64,000 bases of DNA from positions 1 through 64,000 of the forward strand of contig JBAYRN010000017.1 in NCBI GenBank assembly GCA_041676625.1, given 5' to 3'. The stretch's first letter is position 1. Each line of letters starts with the position of its first letter. The notes below the pieces were generated by a model. It worked only from the letters and a program-made list of their open reading frames with translations, was not told the DNA's origin and ran no database searches. Positions 15,305-24,089 of the stretch are shown piece by piece. Position numbers and translations under genes: made by a program. Source of the DNA: JAEXNA01 sp041676625. Lineage in GTDB: Bacteria; Vulcanimicrobiota; Xenobia; Xenobiales; JADMJV01.

Positions 15305-16870
15305 ATGGATTCGAACAAGAGGTGGCCGAAAGTGCTCGGCGCGGTCCTGGCTTTGGTGGTGGCCGTGGCCGCCTATCGGAGCATGGGAGCTTCGAAAGAA
15401 GAGCCGATCGAGTACGAAACGGTAGAACTCCGGGAAAAGACCGTGGAAGCCTACGTGGCTGCCATCGGCAAGATCGAATCCACCACCACCGTGACCGTTG
15501 GCAGTCAGGTGAGCGGACCGATCTCGGAGGTCCTGGTCGATTTTAACTCGCCGGTCGAACGAGGCGAGGTGCTGGCCAGGATCGACCCCAGCGAGTTTAT
15601 CGCTCGACTAGAGGCCCAGCAGGCCAATCTGCACGCGGCCCAGGCAAGCCTGGCCGGGGCCCAGGCTAATCTCAGCGGTCAGGACGCCTCGGTGCGGCAG
15701 GCCGAGGTGGACGTGACCGCGGCCAGGCTCCGTCTCGAGCAAGCCGCAGTGGCGGTGGATGCGGCCCGAGCCGGGGTGGCCACCAGCAAAGCGAGTATCG
15801 AAAGCAGTAAAGCCGAAATGGCCAACGCGCTGCTCGCTTACCAGCGGGCCGAGGACCTGGTCAAACGGGAATTGGTGGCGCTGTCCGAGCGAGACCAGGC
15901 TCGCACCAACTACCTGGTGGCCTCGGCCGGAGTGGAAACCTCTCAAGCCTCGATCCAGCAAGCTGAAGCCCAACTGGCTCAGGCCAAGAGCCAGCGAGAC
16001 AGCGCCCAAAACGACATCAAGGCCGCCCAGTCACGGCTGGCCCTGGCCCAAGCCCAGCGGCAGGCTGCGGCCGCCCAAGTGAGTTCAGCGACGGCCTCTG
16101 TGGCCCAGGCCCAGGCAGCAGTCGCTCAGGCCAACGTGGACCTGCAGAGAACCTCCATCACCTCTCCCATCAGCGGCGTGGTGATTGACCGCAAAGTGGA
16201 CGAAGGCCAAACCGTAGCTGCGCAGTTTCAGGCACCCGAACTTTTTACCATCGCCCGGGATCTGGACAAGATGCAGGTCAAGGCGGAGGTCTCGGAAGCC
16301 GACATCGGACGAGTGGTCGAGGGGAGCCCGGTGAAGTTCAGCGTGGATGCCTATCCGGGACGAGAGTTTCAAGGGGCGGTGACCCAGGTTCGCTCGGCGC
16401 CCGACCAGGGAGAGACCGGGCAGTCCACCTCCAACGTGGTGGTCTACGGTGTGCTGGTCAACGCCTCCAACCCCGAGCAGCTTCTAAAACCCGGGATGAC
16501 CGCCACCGTGGAGATCCTGGCCGACAAACTGGTGGATGCGCTGGTGGTCCCGGGGCAGTCCCTGCGCTACATCCCCTCCACAGAAAAGAAGGAGGGGGAG
16601 AAAGGCCGAGGAGGTAAACGCAAAGGCTCCGAGTCGCCAAGCCCCAGTCCCAGTCCGCAAGAGGAGAAAGCGAAACTTGAACCCGGCACTCGCCGGAGTA
16701 CCGTCTGGGTGCTGGAGAACGGTAAGCCGGTGCGTCGCGACATCATCACCGGAATCTCGGTGGAAGACGACGTGGTGGTGGTCTCGGGCGATTTGAAGGC
16801 TGGAGACGAAGTGGTGACCGAGGAGACGGGCGGCAAGAAGGAGAGAGGCCGTTTTCGCCTCTCCTTCTAG
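15305..16870 (+). CDS. HlyD/MacA-type periplasmic adaptor of a tripartite efflux pump
   Basis: 521 residues from ATG 15305 (GAGG 5 nt upstream); TTG 15290, overlapping the previous stop, is an alternative. A single N-terminal anchor (VLGAVLALVVAVAAY) is followed by the first half-lipoyl domain (TVTVGSQVSGPISEVLVDFN), a long alanine/glutamine-rich coiled-coil hairpin (~105-290), and the second half-lipoyl domain (TSITSPISGVVIDRKVDEGQ). The beta-barrel and membrane-proximal domains come next. A charged insert near residue 425-455, rich in KGRGGKRKGSESPSPSPSP, is unusual. It should link the MacB-type ATPase/permeases encoded next to an outer-membrane channel. Confidence 0.92.
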   Translation: MDSNKRWPKVLGAVLALVVAVAAYRSMGASKEEPIEYETVELREKTVEAYVAAIGKIESTTTVTVGSQVSGPISEVLVDFNSPVERGEVLARIDPSEFIARLEAQQANLHAAQASLAGAQANLSGQDASVRQAEVDVTAARLRLEQAAVAVDAARAGVATSKASIESSKAEMANALLAYQRAEDLVKRELVALSERDQARTNYLVASAGVETSQASIQQAEAQLAQAKSQRDSAQNDIKAAQSRLALAQAQRQAAAAQVSSATASVAQAQAAVAQANVDLQRTSITSPISGVVIDRKVDEGQTVAAQFQAPELFTIARDLDKMQVKAEVSEADIGRVVEGSPVKFSVDAYPGREFQGAVTQVRSAPDQGETGQSTSNVVVYGVLVNASNPEQLLKPGMTATVEILADKLVDALVVPGQSLRYIPSTEKKEGEKGRGGKRKGSESPSPSPSPQEEKAKLEPGTRRSTVWVLENGKPVRRDIITGISVEDDVVVVSGDLKAGDEVVTEETGGKKERGRFRLSF

Positions 16871-16885
16871 GCGGACTATTCTGAC

Positions 16886-17611
16886 ATGGCCTTAGTCGAG
16901 CTGAAAGGAATCACCCGGGTCTACCGATCAGCGGGAGGGGTGGAAGTTCGGGCCGTCAAGGGCATCGATCTGGTCATCGAGGCCGGGGAGTTTATCGCCA
17001 TCATGGGCCCTTCCGGCTCTGGAAAATCCACCATGATGAATACCCTGGGCTGCCTGGATCGACCCAGCTCGGGAAGTTACTTGCTGGATGGCCAGGAGGT
17101 AGCCACCATGGGGCGGGATCAGCGGGCCCGGATCCGCAACCAGAAACTCGGCTTTGTTTTTCAAGGGTTCAACCTTTTGGCCCGAACCACGGCCCTGGAG
17201 AATGTGGAGCTTCCGCTGCTCTATAAGGGAGTACGGAGTTCTAAAGAGCGAAAGCGACTAGCTCTGGCCGCGCTGGAATCGGTGGGTCTGGCCAAACGCT
17301 CCCACCACGTGCCGTCCCAGATGTCGGGGGGGGAGCAGCAACGGGTGGCCATCGCCCGGGCCCTGGTGACCGACCCGGTGATCATCCTGGCCGACGAACC
17401 CACCGGCAATCTCGATACCAAGACCTCCGATGAAGTCATGGAACTCTTCGAGAACCTGCATAAGCAAGGACAAACCATTGTTTTGGTCACCCACGAACCC
17501 GATATCGCCTTAAAGTGTCGCCGCATCGTCCTTTTTCGCGACGGCCTGATCATCGGCGATGGTGACCCGGCCGAAGTCTTGCAGACAGTGGCCAAAGGAG
17601 TGATTTCGTGA
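16886..17611 (+). CDS. MacB/LolD-type ABC transporter ATPase
   Basis: 241 residues. Walker A is GPSGSGKST, the Q-loop lies in GFVFQGFNLL, the signature is MSGGEQQRVAIARAL, Walker B is VIILADEP with GNLD following, and the H-loop is in VTHEPD. This matches the MacB/LolD/FtsE-like group that drives mechanotransmission pumps. Here ATPase and permease are separate proteins, as in the YknYZ type. It starts 15 nt after the adaptor gene, and its stop overlaps the GTG of the first permease (GTGA). Confidence 0.95.
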   Translation: MALVELKGITRVYRSAGGVEVRAVKGIDLVIEAGEFIAIMGPSGSGKSTMMNTLGCLDRPSSGSYLLDGQEVATMGRDQRARIRNQKLGFVFQGFNLLARTTALENVELPLLYKGVRSSKERKRLALAALESVGLAKRSHHVPSQMSGGEQQRVAIARALVTDPVIILADEPTGNLDTKTSDEVMELFENLHKQGQTIVLVTHEPDIALKCRRIVLFRDGLIIGDGDPAEVLQTVAKGVIS

Positions 17612-18816
17612 ACCCCGTTCTTACTCTGCGGATCGCTTTCAAGGCGCTCTTCGCCAATAAACTTCGGACCGTTTTGACCATGCTGGGGATCATCATTGGA
17701 GTGGCCGCGGTGATCGCCATGCTGAGTATCGGCAACGGAGCCAAGTACCTGGTAGAGCAACGGATCGAGAGCCTGGGAACCAACGCCGTCTTCGTCTGGC
17801 CCGGCCACCGAAGAGGGCGCAACCGGGGGGCGGATGGCAATGAGGCCCGCCTCTCGGTGGACGACTGGAAAGCCGTGGATCGACTCCCGGAGGTGGCCGA
17901 CTCCACCCCCATGGTTTATGGCAGCGGCGATCTGATTGTGGGCAATCGAAATTGGAGTTGCAGCATTTACGGTGTGAACAACATCTACTTTCGGCAAAAG
18001 AGTTGGAACCTGGAGAGTGGACGCTTCTTCACCGAGCGAGAGATCCAGTCTGGAGCCAACGTGGTGATACTCGGAAGCGAGGTTCGCCGAGAGTTAGTCG
18101 GGGCCAGCGACCTGGTGGGCCAGACCATACGGATCAAGAAGCTACCGTTTAAAGTGATAGGGGTCCTCGAAGAGAAGGGGTCGTCCGGTTTTGGCTCCAA
18201 CGACAACGCCGCTCTGGTACCCTACACCACGCTCATGAAAAAGCTGGATCGGCGTGACTACATCAGCTACATCTCCCTTTCTGCGCACTCTCGCCAGGAG
18301 GTCAAGAACCTGGAGAAGATCGCGGTGGACTTCCTCAACCAGCGGCACAACGTAACCGATCCCGACAACGGTGGATTCGGGGCCTTCAATCAAGCGGAGG
18401 CCTCGGAACGAGCCGATGAGAGTACCAAGATCTTCTCCACCTTACTGGGGGGCATCGCGTCGATCAGTCTGGTGGTGGGGGGGATCGGAATCATGAACAT
18501 CATGCTGGTCTCCGTGACTGAGCGGACCCGGGAGATCGGGATCCGCATGGCGGTAGGGGCCCGGGGGATCGACATCCTTTCTCAGTTCCTGGTGGAAGCG
18601 GTGGCGCTGTCGGTGGCCGGGGGGGCTCTCGGGGTGCTCCTGGGGTACGGGCTCTGCCGGGTGATCGCGGGGTTTGCAGGTTGGCCTCCTATCGTCAGCT
18701 TAGACTCCATCGTCCTAGCTTTCGGAACCTCGGCTTTCATCGGGATCTTTTTCGGCTTCTACCCGGCTCTATCGGCGGCCCGCCTGGACCCCATCGAGGC
18801 GCTCCGACACGAATGA
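17608..18816 (+). CDS. MacB-type ABC transporter permease (copy 1)
   Basis: 402 residues. One N-terminal membrane helix (RTVLTMLGIIIGVAAVIAML) is followed by a MacB periplasmic core domain (about 45-260). Three C-terminal helices sit in the FtsX domain, with the family motif VGGIGIMNIMLVSVTERTRE. The product should dimerise with copy 2 or itself and transmit ATP hydrolysis to the periplasm without moving substrate through the membrane. The GTG start overlaps the ATPase stop and its own stop overlaps the ATG of copy 2. It is a close paralogue of the next gene over the whole length. Confidence 0.94.
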   Translation: MNPVLTLRIAFKALFANKLRTVLTMLGIIIGVAAVIAMLSIGNGAKYLVEQRIESLGTNAVFVWPGHRRGRNRGADGNEARLSVDDWKAVDRLPEVADSTPMVYGSGDLIVGNRNWSCSIYGVNNIYFRQKSWNLESGRFFTEREIQSGANVVILGSEVRRELVGASDLVGQTIRIKKLPFKVIGVLEEKGSSGFGSNDNAALVPYTTLMKKLDRRDYISYISLSAHSRQEVKNLEKIAVDFLNQRHNVTDPDNGGFGAFNQAEASERADESTKIFSTLLGGIASISLVVGGIGIMNIMLVSVTERTREIGIRMAVGARGIDILSQFLVEAVALSVAGGALGVLLGYGLCRVIAGFAGWPPIVSLDSIVLAFGTSAFIGIFFGFYPALSAARLDPIEALRHE

Positions 18817-20018
18817 CGCTACTACTTACCTTCAAGGTCGCTCTTAAGGCTCTCACCCGCAATAAATTGCGCACCATCCTTACCATGCTGGGGATCATCA
18901 TCGGGGTGGCGGCGGTGGTGGCTATGCTCTCCATCGGCGCCGGCGCTCAGGCGGCGGTGGAGGCCAATCTGACTTCCCTGGGGGTCAACACCATCGAGCT
19001 CTCCCCGGGCTATCGGCGGGGTCGTCAGCGAGGAGTGGAAGGCAACTCCGTGCAGATGACGGTGGCTGACTGGAGGGCGCTGGAGAGGCTTCCGGGGGTG
19101 GAGTCCTCGTTTCCGCTGCGAACCAGTTCTGCTCAACTGGTCTACGGTTCGGCAAATTGGAACTGTGGAGTCAGGGGTACGACCAACGAGTTTTTCACCA
19201 TTCAGAACTGGGACATTAGCCGGGGCCGAGTTTTCACCGACTCCGAGGTCAATAGTGGTTCTATGGTGTGTGTGCTGGGTCTCAAACCCGCCACCGAACT
19301 TTTCGGGGGGACCGATCCGGTGGGGGAGACCATTCGGATTAAGGGCTTTCCTTTTCGAGTCGTGGGAGTGCTGGCGGAAAAGGGCGGCTCAGGCTGGAGT
19401 AACCGGGACGACATCGTCATCGTTCCCTACGTCACTTTGTTGGGGCGACTGGTGGGTGAGGTCCACATCTCTTCGGTCACCTTGCAGGCCCATTCCAAGG
19501 ATGAAGTGGAGGAACTGGGCCAGCAGGCGGTGGACCTTCTCAACCAGAGGCACCGCATCGAAAACCCCAAGGAGGGCGGTTTCGAGAGCTACAACCAGGC
19601 TGCCAACGCCTCGGTGGTAGGTGACAGCACCCGGATTTTCTCGACCCTGTTGGGGGGAGTCGCTTCAGTCAGTCTGCTGGTCGGGGGTATAGGAATCATG
19701 AACATCATGCTGGTCTCGGTGACCGAGCGGGTCCGAGAGATCGGGATCCGGATGGCCGTGGGGGCCCGGGGACAAGACATCCTGACCCAGTTCTTGACCG
19801 AGGCGGTCTTGATCTCCATCGCCGGAGGTGCGGTGGGACTGCTACTGGGGGCCGGGATCGCCCACTGGGTGGCGGGGCTGGCCGGCTGGCCCACCATCAT
19901 TAGTGAAAGCTCGGTGCTACTGGCCTTCGGCACCTCCGCCTTCGTGGGTATCTTTTTCGGATTCTATCCGGCCTTTCGGGCTTCCAAGTTGGACCCCATC
20001 GAGGCCCTACGGAAATAA
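18813..20018 (+). CDS. MacB-type ABC transporter permease (copy 2)
   Basis: 401 residues from ATG 18813 (ATGA overlap); a longer upstream frame would lie inside copy 1. It has the same architecture: N-terminal helix (RTILTMLGIIIGVAAVVAML), periplasmic core, and FtsX-type C-terminal helices with VGGIGIMNIMLVSVTERVRE. It is clearly related to copy 1 by tandem duplication: RRGRQRG versus RRGRNRG and PASFVGIFFGFYPA-like ends in both. The two could form a heterodimer with one ATPase. The gene ends immediately before the stop codon of the convergent gene at 20019. Confidence 0.94.
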   Translation: MTLLLTFKVALKALTRNKLRTILTMLGIIIGVAAVVAMLSIGAGAQAAVEANLTSLGVNTIELSPGYRRGRQRGVEGNSVQMTVADWRALERLPGVESSFPLRTSSAQLVYGSANWNCGVRGTTNEFFTIQNWDISRGRVFTDSEVNSGSMVCVLGLKPATELFGGTDPVGETIRIKGFPFRVVGVLAEKGGSGWSNRDDIVIVPYVTLLGRLVGEVHISSVTLQAHSKDEVEELGQQAVDLLNQRHRIENPKEGGFESYNQAANASVVGDSTRIFSTLLGGVASVSLLVGGIGIMNIMLVSVTERVREIGIRMAVGARGQDILTQFLTEAVLISIAGGAVGLLLGAGIAHWVAGLAGWPTIISESSVLLAFGTSAFVGIFFGFYPAFRASKLDPIEALRK

Positions 20019-21170
20019 TCAGAGCTTTCGCCTGAAGAACTTGCCGGCAAACCCCTGAGAGACCACGATCACGGCGTAGTCGTTGGAGGCGGCGATGTCG
20101 AAACCGCGCACGTCGACCTTATCGGCGAAGGTGTAAACGTGTTCGGGGGCGTTCCACTTCTTGTCTTTCTGGCCCAGGTACCAGAGTTCAAAGCCGTCTT
20201 TGACCGGGCGGATCATGGCCACGTGGAGATTCTTGTTATCGTCCATATCGCTCTCGGCGTCCACGTCGCGAGCGTTGAAGGGCAGGTTCGCCGTCTCCTC
20301 GTCTTTTTTCCAATCCTTACCGTCGGAGGTCAACGATTCTACCGTGGTGTCGGAGCCCACCACCACTCGGGAAGGGCCGTAGGGGCGGCTGGCCACGGAA
20401 AAGAACTTGCCGAAACGGCCGCGTAGAAGGCTGGAGCCCTCTTCCACTTTTCCGATCAGGGCTTTGATGTAAGCGGCGGTCAGTCCGGCTCCGTTGTTGA
20501 AGACCACGGTAAAACCCTCACTACCCAGGGTACCGACCCCGACCTTTTCGGCACCGTCGGCGTGAGTGCCCACCTGGGAGCCCTCCGGTCTGAGGGAACT
20601 GTTGATGTCGAAGTTGGCGGTACGCACGTCGCCGTAGGCTCGGGTCCAGGCGATGGCGAATTCTGGCCGGTTGCTGCCCTGCCGCCCCTCGATGGCTACC
20701 GCTGTTCCGCCGGTCTTGTCGGCCACGTAGCTATCGATCTCGATGGTGCCGCTCCAGCTCCAGCCCTGGTCGGAAGAGAGCGCCAGGAGGACTTCATAGG
20801 CGTCATTGCCCTGGGTGAGGGTGCGCTGAAAGACCAGACCGATGAGATTTCTGGTCTTCCCCAGGGCCACTTTTCGAACTCGCGCTTTGTTTTTGCCGAA
20901 AAACGGGGCTCGGGGATCTTTCCACTCTTTGGCGCCCCCGTCCAGGGTCGAGTGAAAGACTTCCGGTCGTCGGATCTGCTCGTTGGTACCGGACCACACC
21001 AGATGAAACCGAGACCCCATATTGAGGAGGGCCGGCTCCAGAAAGAGGCCTTTGTTTTGCTCCCCACCGGGGCGAGGAAGTTCTGACCAGGCAGGGTGGG
21101 GCGTCTCTCCCTGGGCGAAAGCCACAACACTGAGGAGAGCAACCAGCAAGCTAATCTTGAAAAATCTCAT
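20019..21170 (-). CDS. Secreted BNR/sialidase-like beta-propeller protein
   Basis: 383 residues. Signal peptide MRFFKISLLVALLSVVAFA with a likely cut before QGETPHP. The stretch LSSDQGWSWSG matches the Asp-box (S-x-D-x-G-x-x-W), and another degenerate one is TSDGKDWKK. Repeated strands such as FHLVWSG, LIGLVFQR, FAIAWTR and LHVAMIRP indicate a propeller fold. Catalytic residues of true sialidases could not be identified, so it may bind rather than cleave. It stands alone with its own SD (GGGGG) and faces the efflux operon tail to tail. Confidence 0.7.
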   Translation of the reverse strand: MRFFKISLLVALLSVVAFAQGETPHPAWSELPRPGGEQNKGLFLEPALLNMGSRFHLVWSGTNEQIRRPEVFHSTLDGGAKEWKDPRAPFFGKNKARVRKVALGKTRNLIGLVFQRTLTQGNDAYEVLLALSSDQGWSWSGTIEIDSYVADKTGGTAVAIEGRQGSNRPEFAIAWTRAYGDVRTANFDINSSLRPEGSQVGTHADGAEKVGVGTLGSEGFTVVFNNGAGLTAAYIKALIGKVEEGSSLLRGRFGKFFSVASRPYGPSRVVVGSDTTVESLTSDGKDWKKDEETANLPFNARDVDAESDMDDNKNLHVAMIRPVKDGFELWYLGQKDKKWNAPEHVYTFADKVDVRGFDIAASNDYAVIVVSQGFAGKFFRRKL

Positions 21171-21206
21171 AGGTTCCCCCTACCTCATCGACAAAAGATG
21201 CCCTCT

Positions 21207-21977
21207 TTATTCGCCGGAACGACCTCCGAGTTTCAGAATATACTCATTCAAGATCTCGGTGCCGCGATCGTCGGCGGTGGCGAAGCGAGAGGGGTGGAGC
21301 GTGTGGTCGCCTTTGGGGATGACGCGGAGAATGGTCCCTTTCAGTGAGAGTTCGGGGAGGTCGCCCTCCGGTCCGATGGTGAGGGTGAATTGCAGATTTT
21401 GGGCTAGGGACTCACTGGCTTTGAGGAGCGCCCCACCCAGTCCCAGGTTGAGCACCTCGACCGTGACGGTCTCACTTTCTTCTGCGTCGGGAGTGAGCCG
21501 CCCACAGATGGTCGAGTCGGCCCGAATGAAGCGACGCCGCTGGCTTCCATCGTCGCTGTAGCCAAGCTGGTGGAGCAGGGCTTCCAGCCAGTGGGGGTCT
21601 TCCTCGGTACCGGGAGGGAGTTGGAGTCCGGCCAGATAGGTACCGGCTTTTCCTTTCCTACTCCAACGCACTTTTGCCATAAAGGGCGCCGTGCGGTCCA
21701 ATCGGTCGTCCTGGGGGGCGTTGAGAGCGATGGTGCGGCCCTTGGAGAGTTTTCGCTCGGTTTCCAACTGGAGTCCATGCCGGCTGATGTCGATCAAGAA
21801 GCCCTTGCCTCCGGCCCCGGTCTCCTCCACGAAAACAACCTCTGCCCGACACTCCAGCCGCGCACTCTGTCGGGTGTCCCGGGTACTGGTGTTTTCCGAT
21901 ACCAGGAAATTGATGGACGAGAGAAGCCGCGTCAGGGTGCTCTGCTTTCTTTCGAATCTCTGCTTATCGTCGCTCAC
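21207..21977 (-). CDS. Tandem PilZ-domain protein
   Basis: 256 residues with two PilZ-like units. The first (about 35-140) has an R-x-x-x-R-like RQSAR and IDISRHGLQL in place of D/N-x-S-x-x-G. The second (about 145-250) starts QRRRFIRADS and carries VLNLGLGGALL. PilZ domains bind cyclic di-GMP and control motility, pili or polysaccharide export. Whether both sites bind is not clear, because the second has NLGLGG rather than D-x-S-x-x-G. Its start lies inside the end of trhO (14-nt overlap, different frame), so they share a transcript. Confidence 0.82.
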   Translation of the reverse strand: MSDDKQRFERKQSTLTRLLSSINFLVSENTSTRDTRQSARLECRAEVVFVEETGAGGKGFLIDISRHGLQLETERKLSKGRTIALNAPQDDRLDRTAPFMAKVRWSRKGKAGTYLAGLQLPPGTEEDPHWLEALLHQLGYSDDGSQRRRFIRADSTICGRLTPDAEESETVTVEVLNLGLGGALLKASESLAQNLQFTLTIGPEGDLPELSLKGTILRVIPKGDHTLHPSRFATADDRGTEILNEYILKLGGRSGE

Positions 21978-22803
21978 GACTTACCTTTCTTCGAGTGCAC
22001 AGGTGGTGCTCACCCTGCTTTGGTGTAGCTCCTCCACAGAACGCGCACGGCTTGTATTGGACGGTGGGAGAAAGGTGCTGATCCAGGGCGACCCGCAGAT
22101 CAAACACGAAACACTCCCCTTGAAAGCCTTCCCGGCCCTCTTCTTTAAGGTAGTTCAAAATCCCACCTTTCAGGGACCAAACCTCGTTAAATCCCCGGGC
22201 TTCCAACTCCAATCGAGCCTTTTCGCAGCGAATCCCTCCGGTGCAATAGATCGCCGTGGGCAGGCTGGGGACGAGAGAGCGGCCGGCCTCTCGATCCAGG
22301 AACCCTGAAAATTCTTGATAGGAGGTGGTCTCCGGGTTCAGGGCCTCCGGGAAGGTGCCGATCTGAATCTCGTAGGTGTTGCGCACATCGATCATCTGGG
22401 CTTTCCCGGAGCGGACCAGGCTACGGATCTGATCCCACTCGGTGGGGGTCTTTTGCTTCTCGAAGTTGGTGGTTGGGCACTCAAACGAGTGGACCAACCG
22501 GGGCCGCCTCAAGACTTTCCAGCGTTTAAACGGTGCGATCTGAGACCAACTGTCCTGGGGTTGGAGATTCGGAAAATCCAGACTGAGTCGCTCGAAGAAG
22601 CGTTTTACCTCAGCAGGCGATCCGGCCAGGGTGGAGTTCATGCCTTCGGGAGCCAGGATGACAGCACCCGAGAGTCCCAACTCTTGACCCAGTGAATGGT
22701 AGCAAATGGCTAATTCGTGAAGTCGAGTCGACTGCAGGGGAGTGAACTGGTAGCAAGTACGAACAAGGAACCTGCTCGGGAAACTGGGAACGCTTTCCGC
22801 CAT
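21964..22803 (-). CDS. trhO: tRNA uridine-34 hydroxylase TrhO (rhodanese-related)
   Basis: 279 residues from ATG 22803 (GAAAGG SD ~8 nt upstream); the longer upstream frame runs antisense through the aminotransferase gene. The N-terminal acylphosphatase-like part (residues ~1-105) contains GLSGAVILAPEGMNSTLAG. The rhodanese domain carries the active-site loop IYCTGGIRCEKA (C187). A cysteine-bearing C-terminus (PCAFCGG...) follows, as in the family. TrhO makes 5-hydroxyuridine at the wobble position of tRNAs, the precursor of mo5U/cmo5U. Its start codon shares CATG with the divergent aminotransferase. Confidence 0.93.
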   Translation of the reverse strand: MAESVPSFPSRFLVRTCYQFTPLQSTRLHELAICYHSLGQELGLSGAVILAPEGMNSTLAGSPAEVKRFFERLSLDFPNLQPQDSWSQIAPFKRWKVLRRPRLVHSFECPTTNFEKQKTPTEWDQIRSLVRSGKAQMIDVRNTYEIQIGTFPEALNPETTSYQEFSGFLDREAGRSLVPSLPTAIYCTGGIRCEKARLELEARGFNEVWSLKGGILNYLKEEGREGFQGECFVFDLRVALDQHLSPTVQYKPCAFCGGATPKQGEHHLCTRRKVSRERR

Positions 22804-23968
22804 GAACTCTACCTTTCTTTCTTCCAGCGCCGCCACCCTCCGACCCTCGGTTTTCGCGGAGTTGACCCCCCGCATCCGGGCCCTGGGGGCGCGCTGCATA
22901 CCTCTGCATATCGGAGACACGTATCGATTGCCTCCCCAGGCTACCCTGGACATGCTCCGAGGAGCCGAGATGACGACGACGCGCTACTTCAAGTACACCC
23001 ATCCCCACGGTAGTCAGGACTTCATGGAGGCCCTGGTGAAGAAACTCGGCCGGGACAACGATATCGCCGCCGATCTCGATTGTTTGCAGGTCACCTGTGG
23101 AGCCACCCAGGGCCTCTGCGCGGTCACCCAGACGCTGATGAACCCGGATGACGAACTGATCGTGCTCTGCCCCCACTGGCCGCTCATTCGGGGCATCGTG
23201 GAGACCATCGGAGGCAAGGTGGTGGATGCCCCTTACACCGAATCGATCGAGGACCCGGAAAAGGTACTCGGTCCACTGGTTTCTGCTCGGACCAAAGCGA
23301 TCTATCTGGCCAATCCCAACAACCCAGACGGGCAGTTGCTGAACCGAGAGAAAGCTCAGAAAATCTACGACTACGCGGCGTCCCAGAATCTTTTCTTGAT
23401 CTCCGACGAAGCCTATGAACATCTGGTCTACGAGGGGCACGAAAAAGTTTCCCTGGGGGCCCTGGATCGAGGCGGTGACCGTCCGAGGGTGATCAGCGTC
23501 TTCACCTTTTCCAAGAGCTTCGGCATGGCCGGAATGCGGGTGGGCTATGTGGTGGGGCCGCCCGACGTGATGACCTACGTGCGCCGGGTGAGCACCCACC
23601 AGATCTACGATCTCAGCGATCTGGCCCAGGGGGCCGCCCTAGCCGCCCTGGAGCAGCCGAGGGCAGACTACGACTCCTACCTCCGAGAACTTGTGGGAGT
23701 GTATCAGGAGGCTCGCGACCTCCTCCACTCCGCCTTCCAGGGGGCGCCGCTGCCGCCCGGCGGGGCCTACCTCTACGTGCCGTTCGAGTCCAAGGAGGCG
23801 GCCTGGGAAGCCATGCTCCGTTGGCTGGAGGAGGGGGTCTCCTCGGCGCCCGGAGAGGCCTTCGGCGGCCTCCACCCGCACTGTCTCAGGCTTTGCTTCA
23901 CCGCCACGCCCCTCGAAAAGCTCCAAGAGGCGGTGGCGATCATCAAACGGCTGGGCTCCTTGACATAA
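22802..23968 (+). CDS. Pyridoxal-phosphate-dependent class I/II aminotransferase
   Basis: 388 residues. Fold-type I markers: NPNNPDG, SDEAYEHLVY (with the Asp that contacts the pyridine nitrogen) and FTFSKSFGMAGMRVGYV, with Schiff-base K238. The C-terminal RLCFTATPLEKL region supplies the substrate-carboxylate arginine. It resembles aspartate/aromatic or alanine aminotransferases, but the substrate cannot be called. ATG 22802 gives a normal N-terminus (SVFAELTPRIRALGARCIPL), and no better internal start exists. It is transcribed divergently from trhO. Confidence 0.93.
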   Translation: MNSTFLSSSAATLRPSVFAELTPRIRALGARCIPLHIGDTYRLPPQATLDMLRGAEMTTTRYFKYTHPHGSQDFMEALVKKLGRDNDIAADLDCLQVTCGATQGLCAVTQTLMNPDDELIVLCPHWPLIRGIVETIGGKVVDAPYTESIEDPEKVLGPLVSARTKAIYLANPNNPDGQLLNREKAQKIYDYAASQNLFLISDEAYEHLVYEGHEKVSLGALDRGGDRPRVISVFTFSKSFGMAGMRVGYVVGPPDVMTYVRRVSTHQIYDLSDLAQGAALAALEQPRADYDSYLRELVGVYQEARDLLHSAFQGAPLPPGGAYLYVPFESKEAAWEAMLRWLEEGVSSAPGEAFGGLHPHCLRLCFTATPLEKLQEAVAIIKRLGSLT

Positions 23969-24014
23969 AGGTATTCGAGACCCGGCTTTGAACGGGCGTC
24001 GACTTACAGAATTG

Positions 24015-24081
24015 TAAGATAATACTTTAAGTAGGAGACATTGTGAAAAAACATTTTACGGGAGCCGCACTGGACAACTGA
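24015..24081 (+). other. Orphan gene start: SD plus GTG, 12 codons, then stop
   Basis: A TAAGAT/GATAAT -10-like stretch (24015-24023) and AGGAG (24033-24037) precede GTG 24043, which is followed by MKKHFTGAALDN and TGA at 24079-24081. The stop is 9 nt before the left arm of the inverted repeat. The signals are those of a real, secreted-type gene start, but the coding part has been lost. It may be a relic of the gene now beginning at 24237, or a short leader peptide. Confidence 0.4.
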
Positions 24082-24089
24082 CTGTGCGT

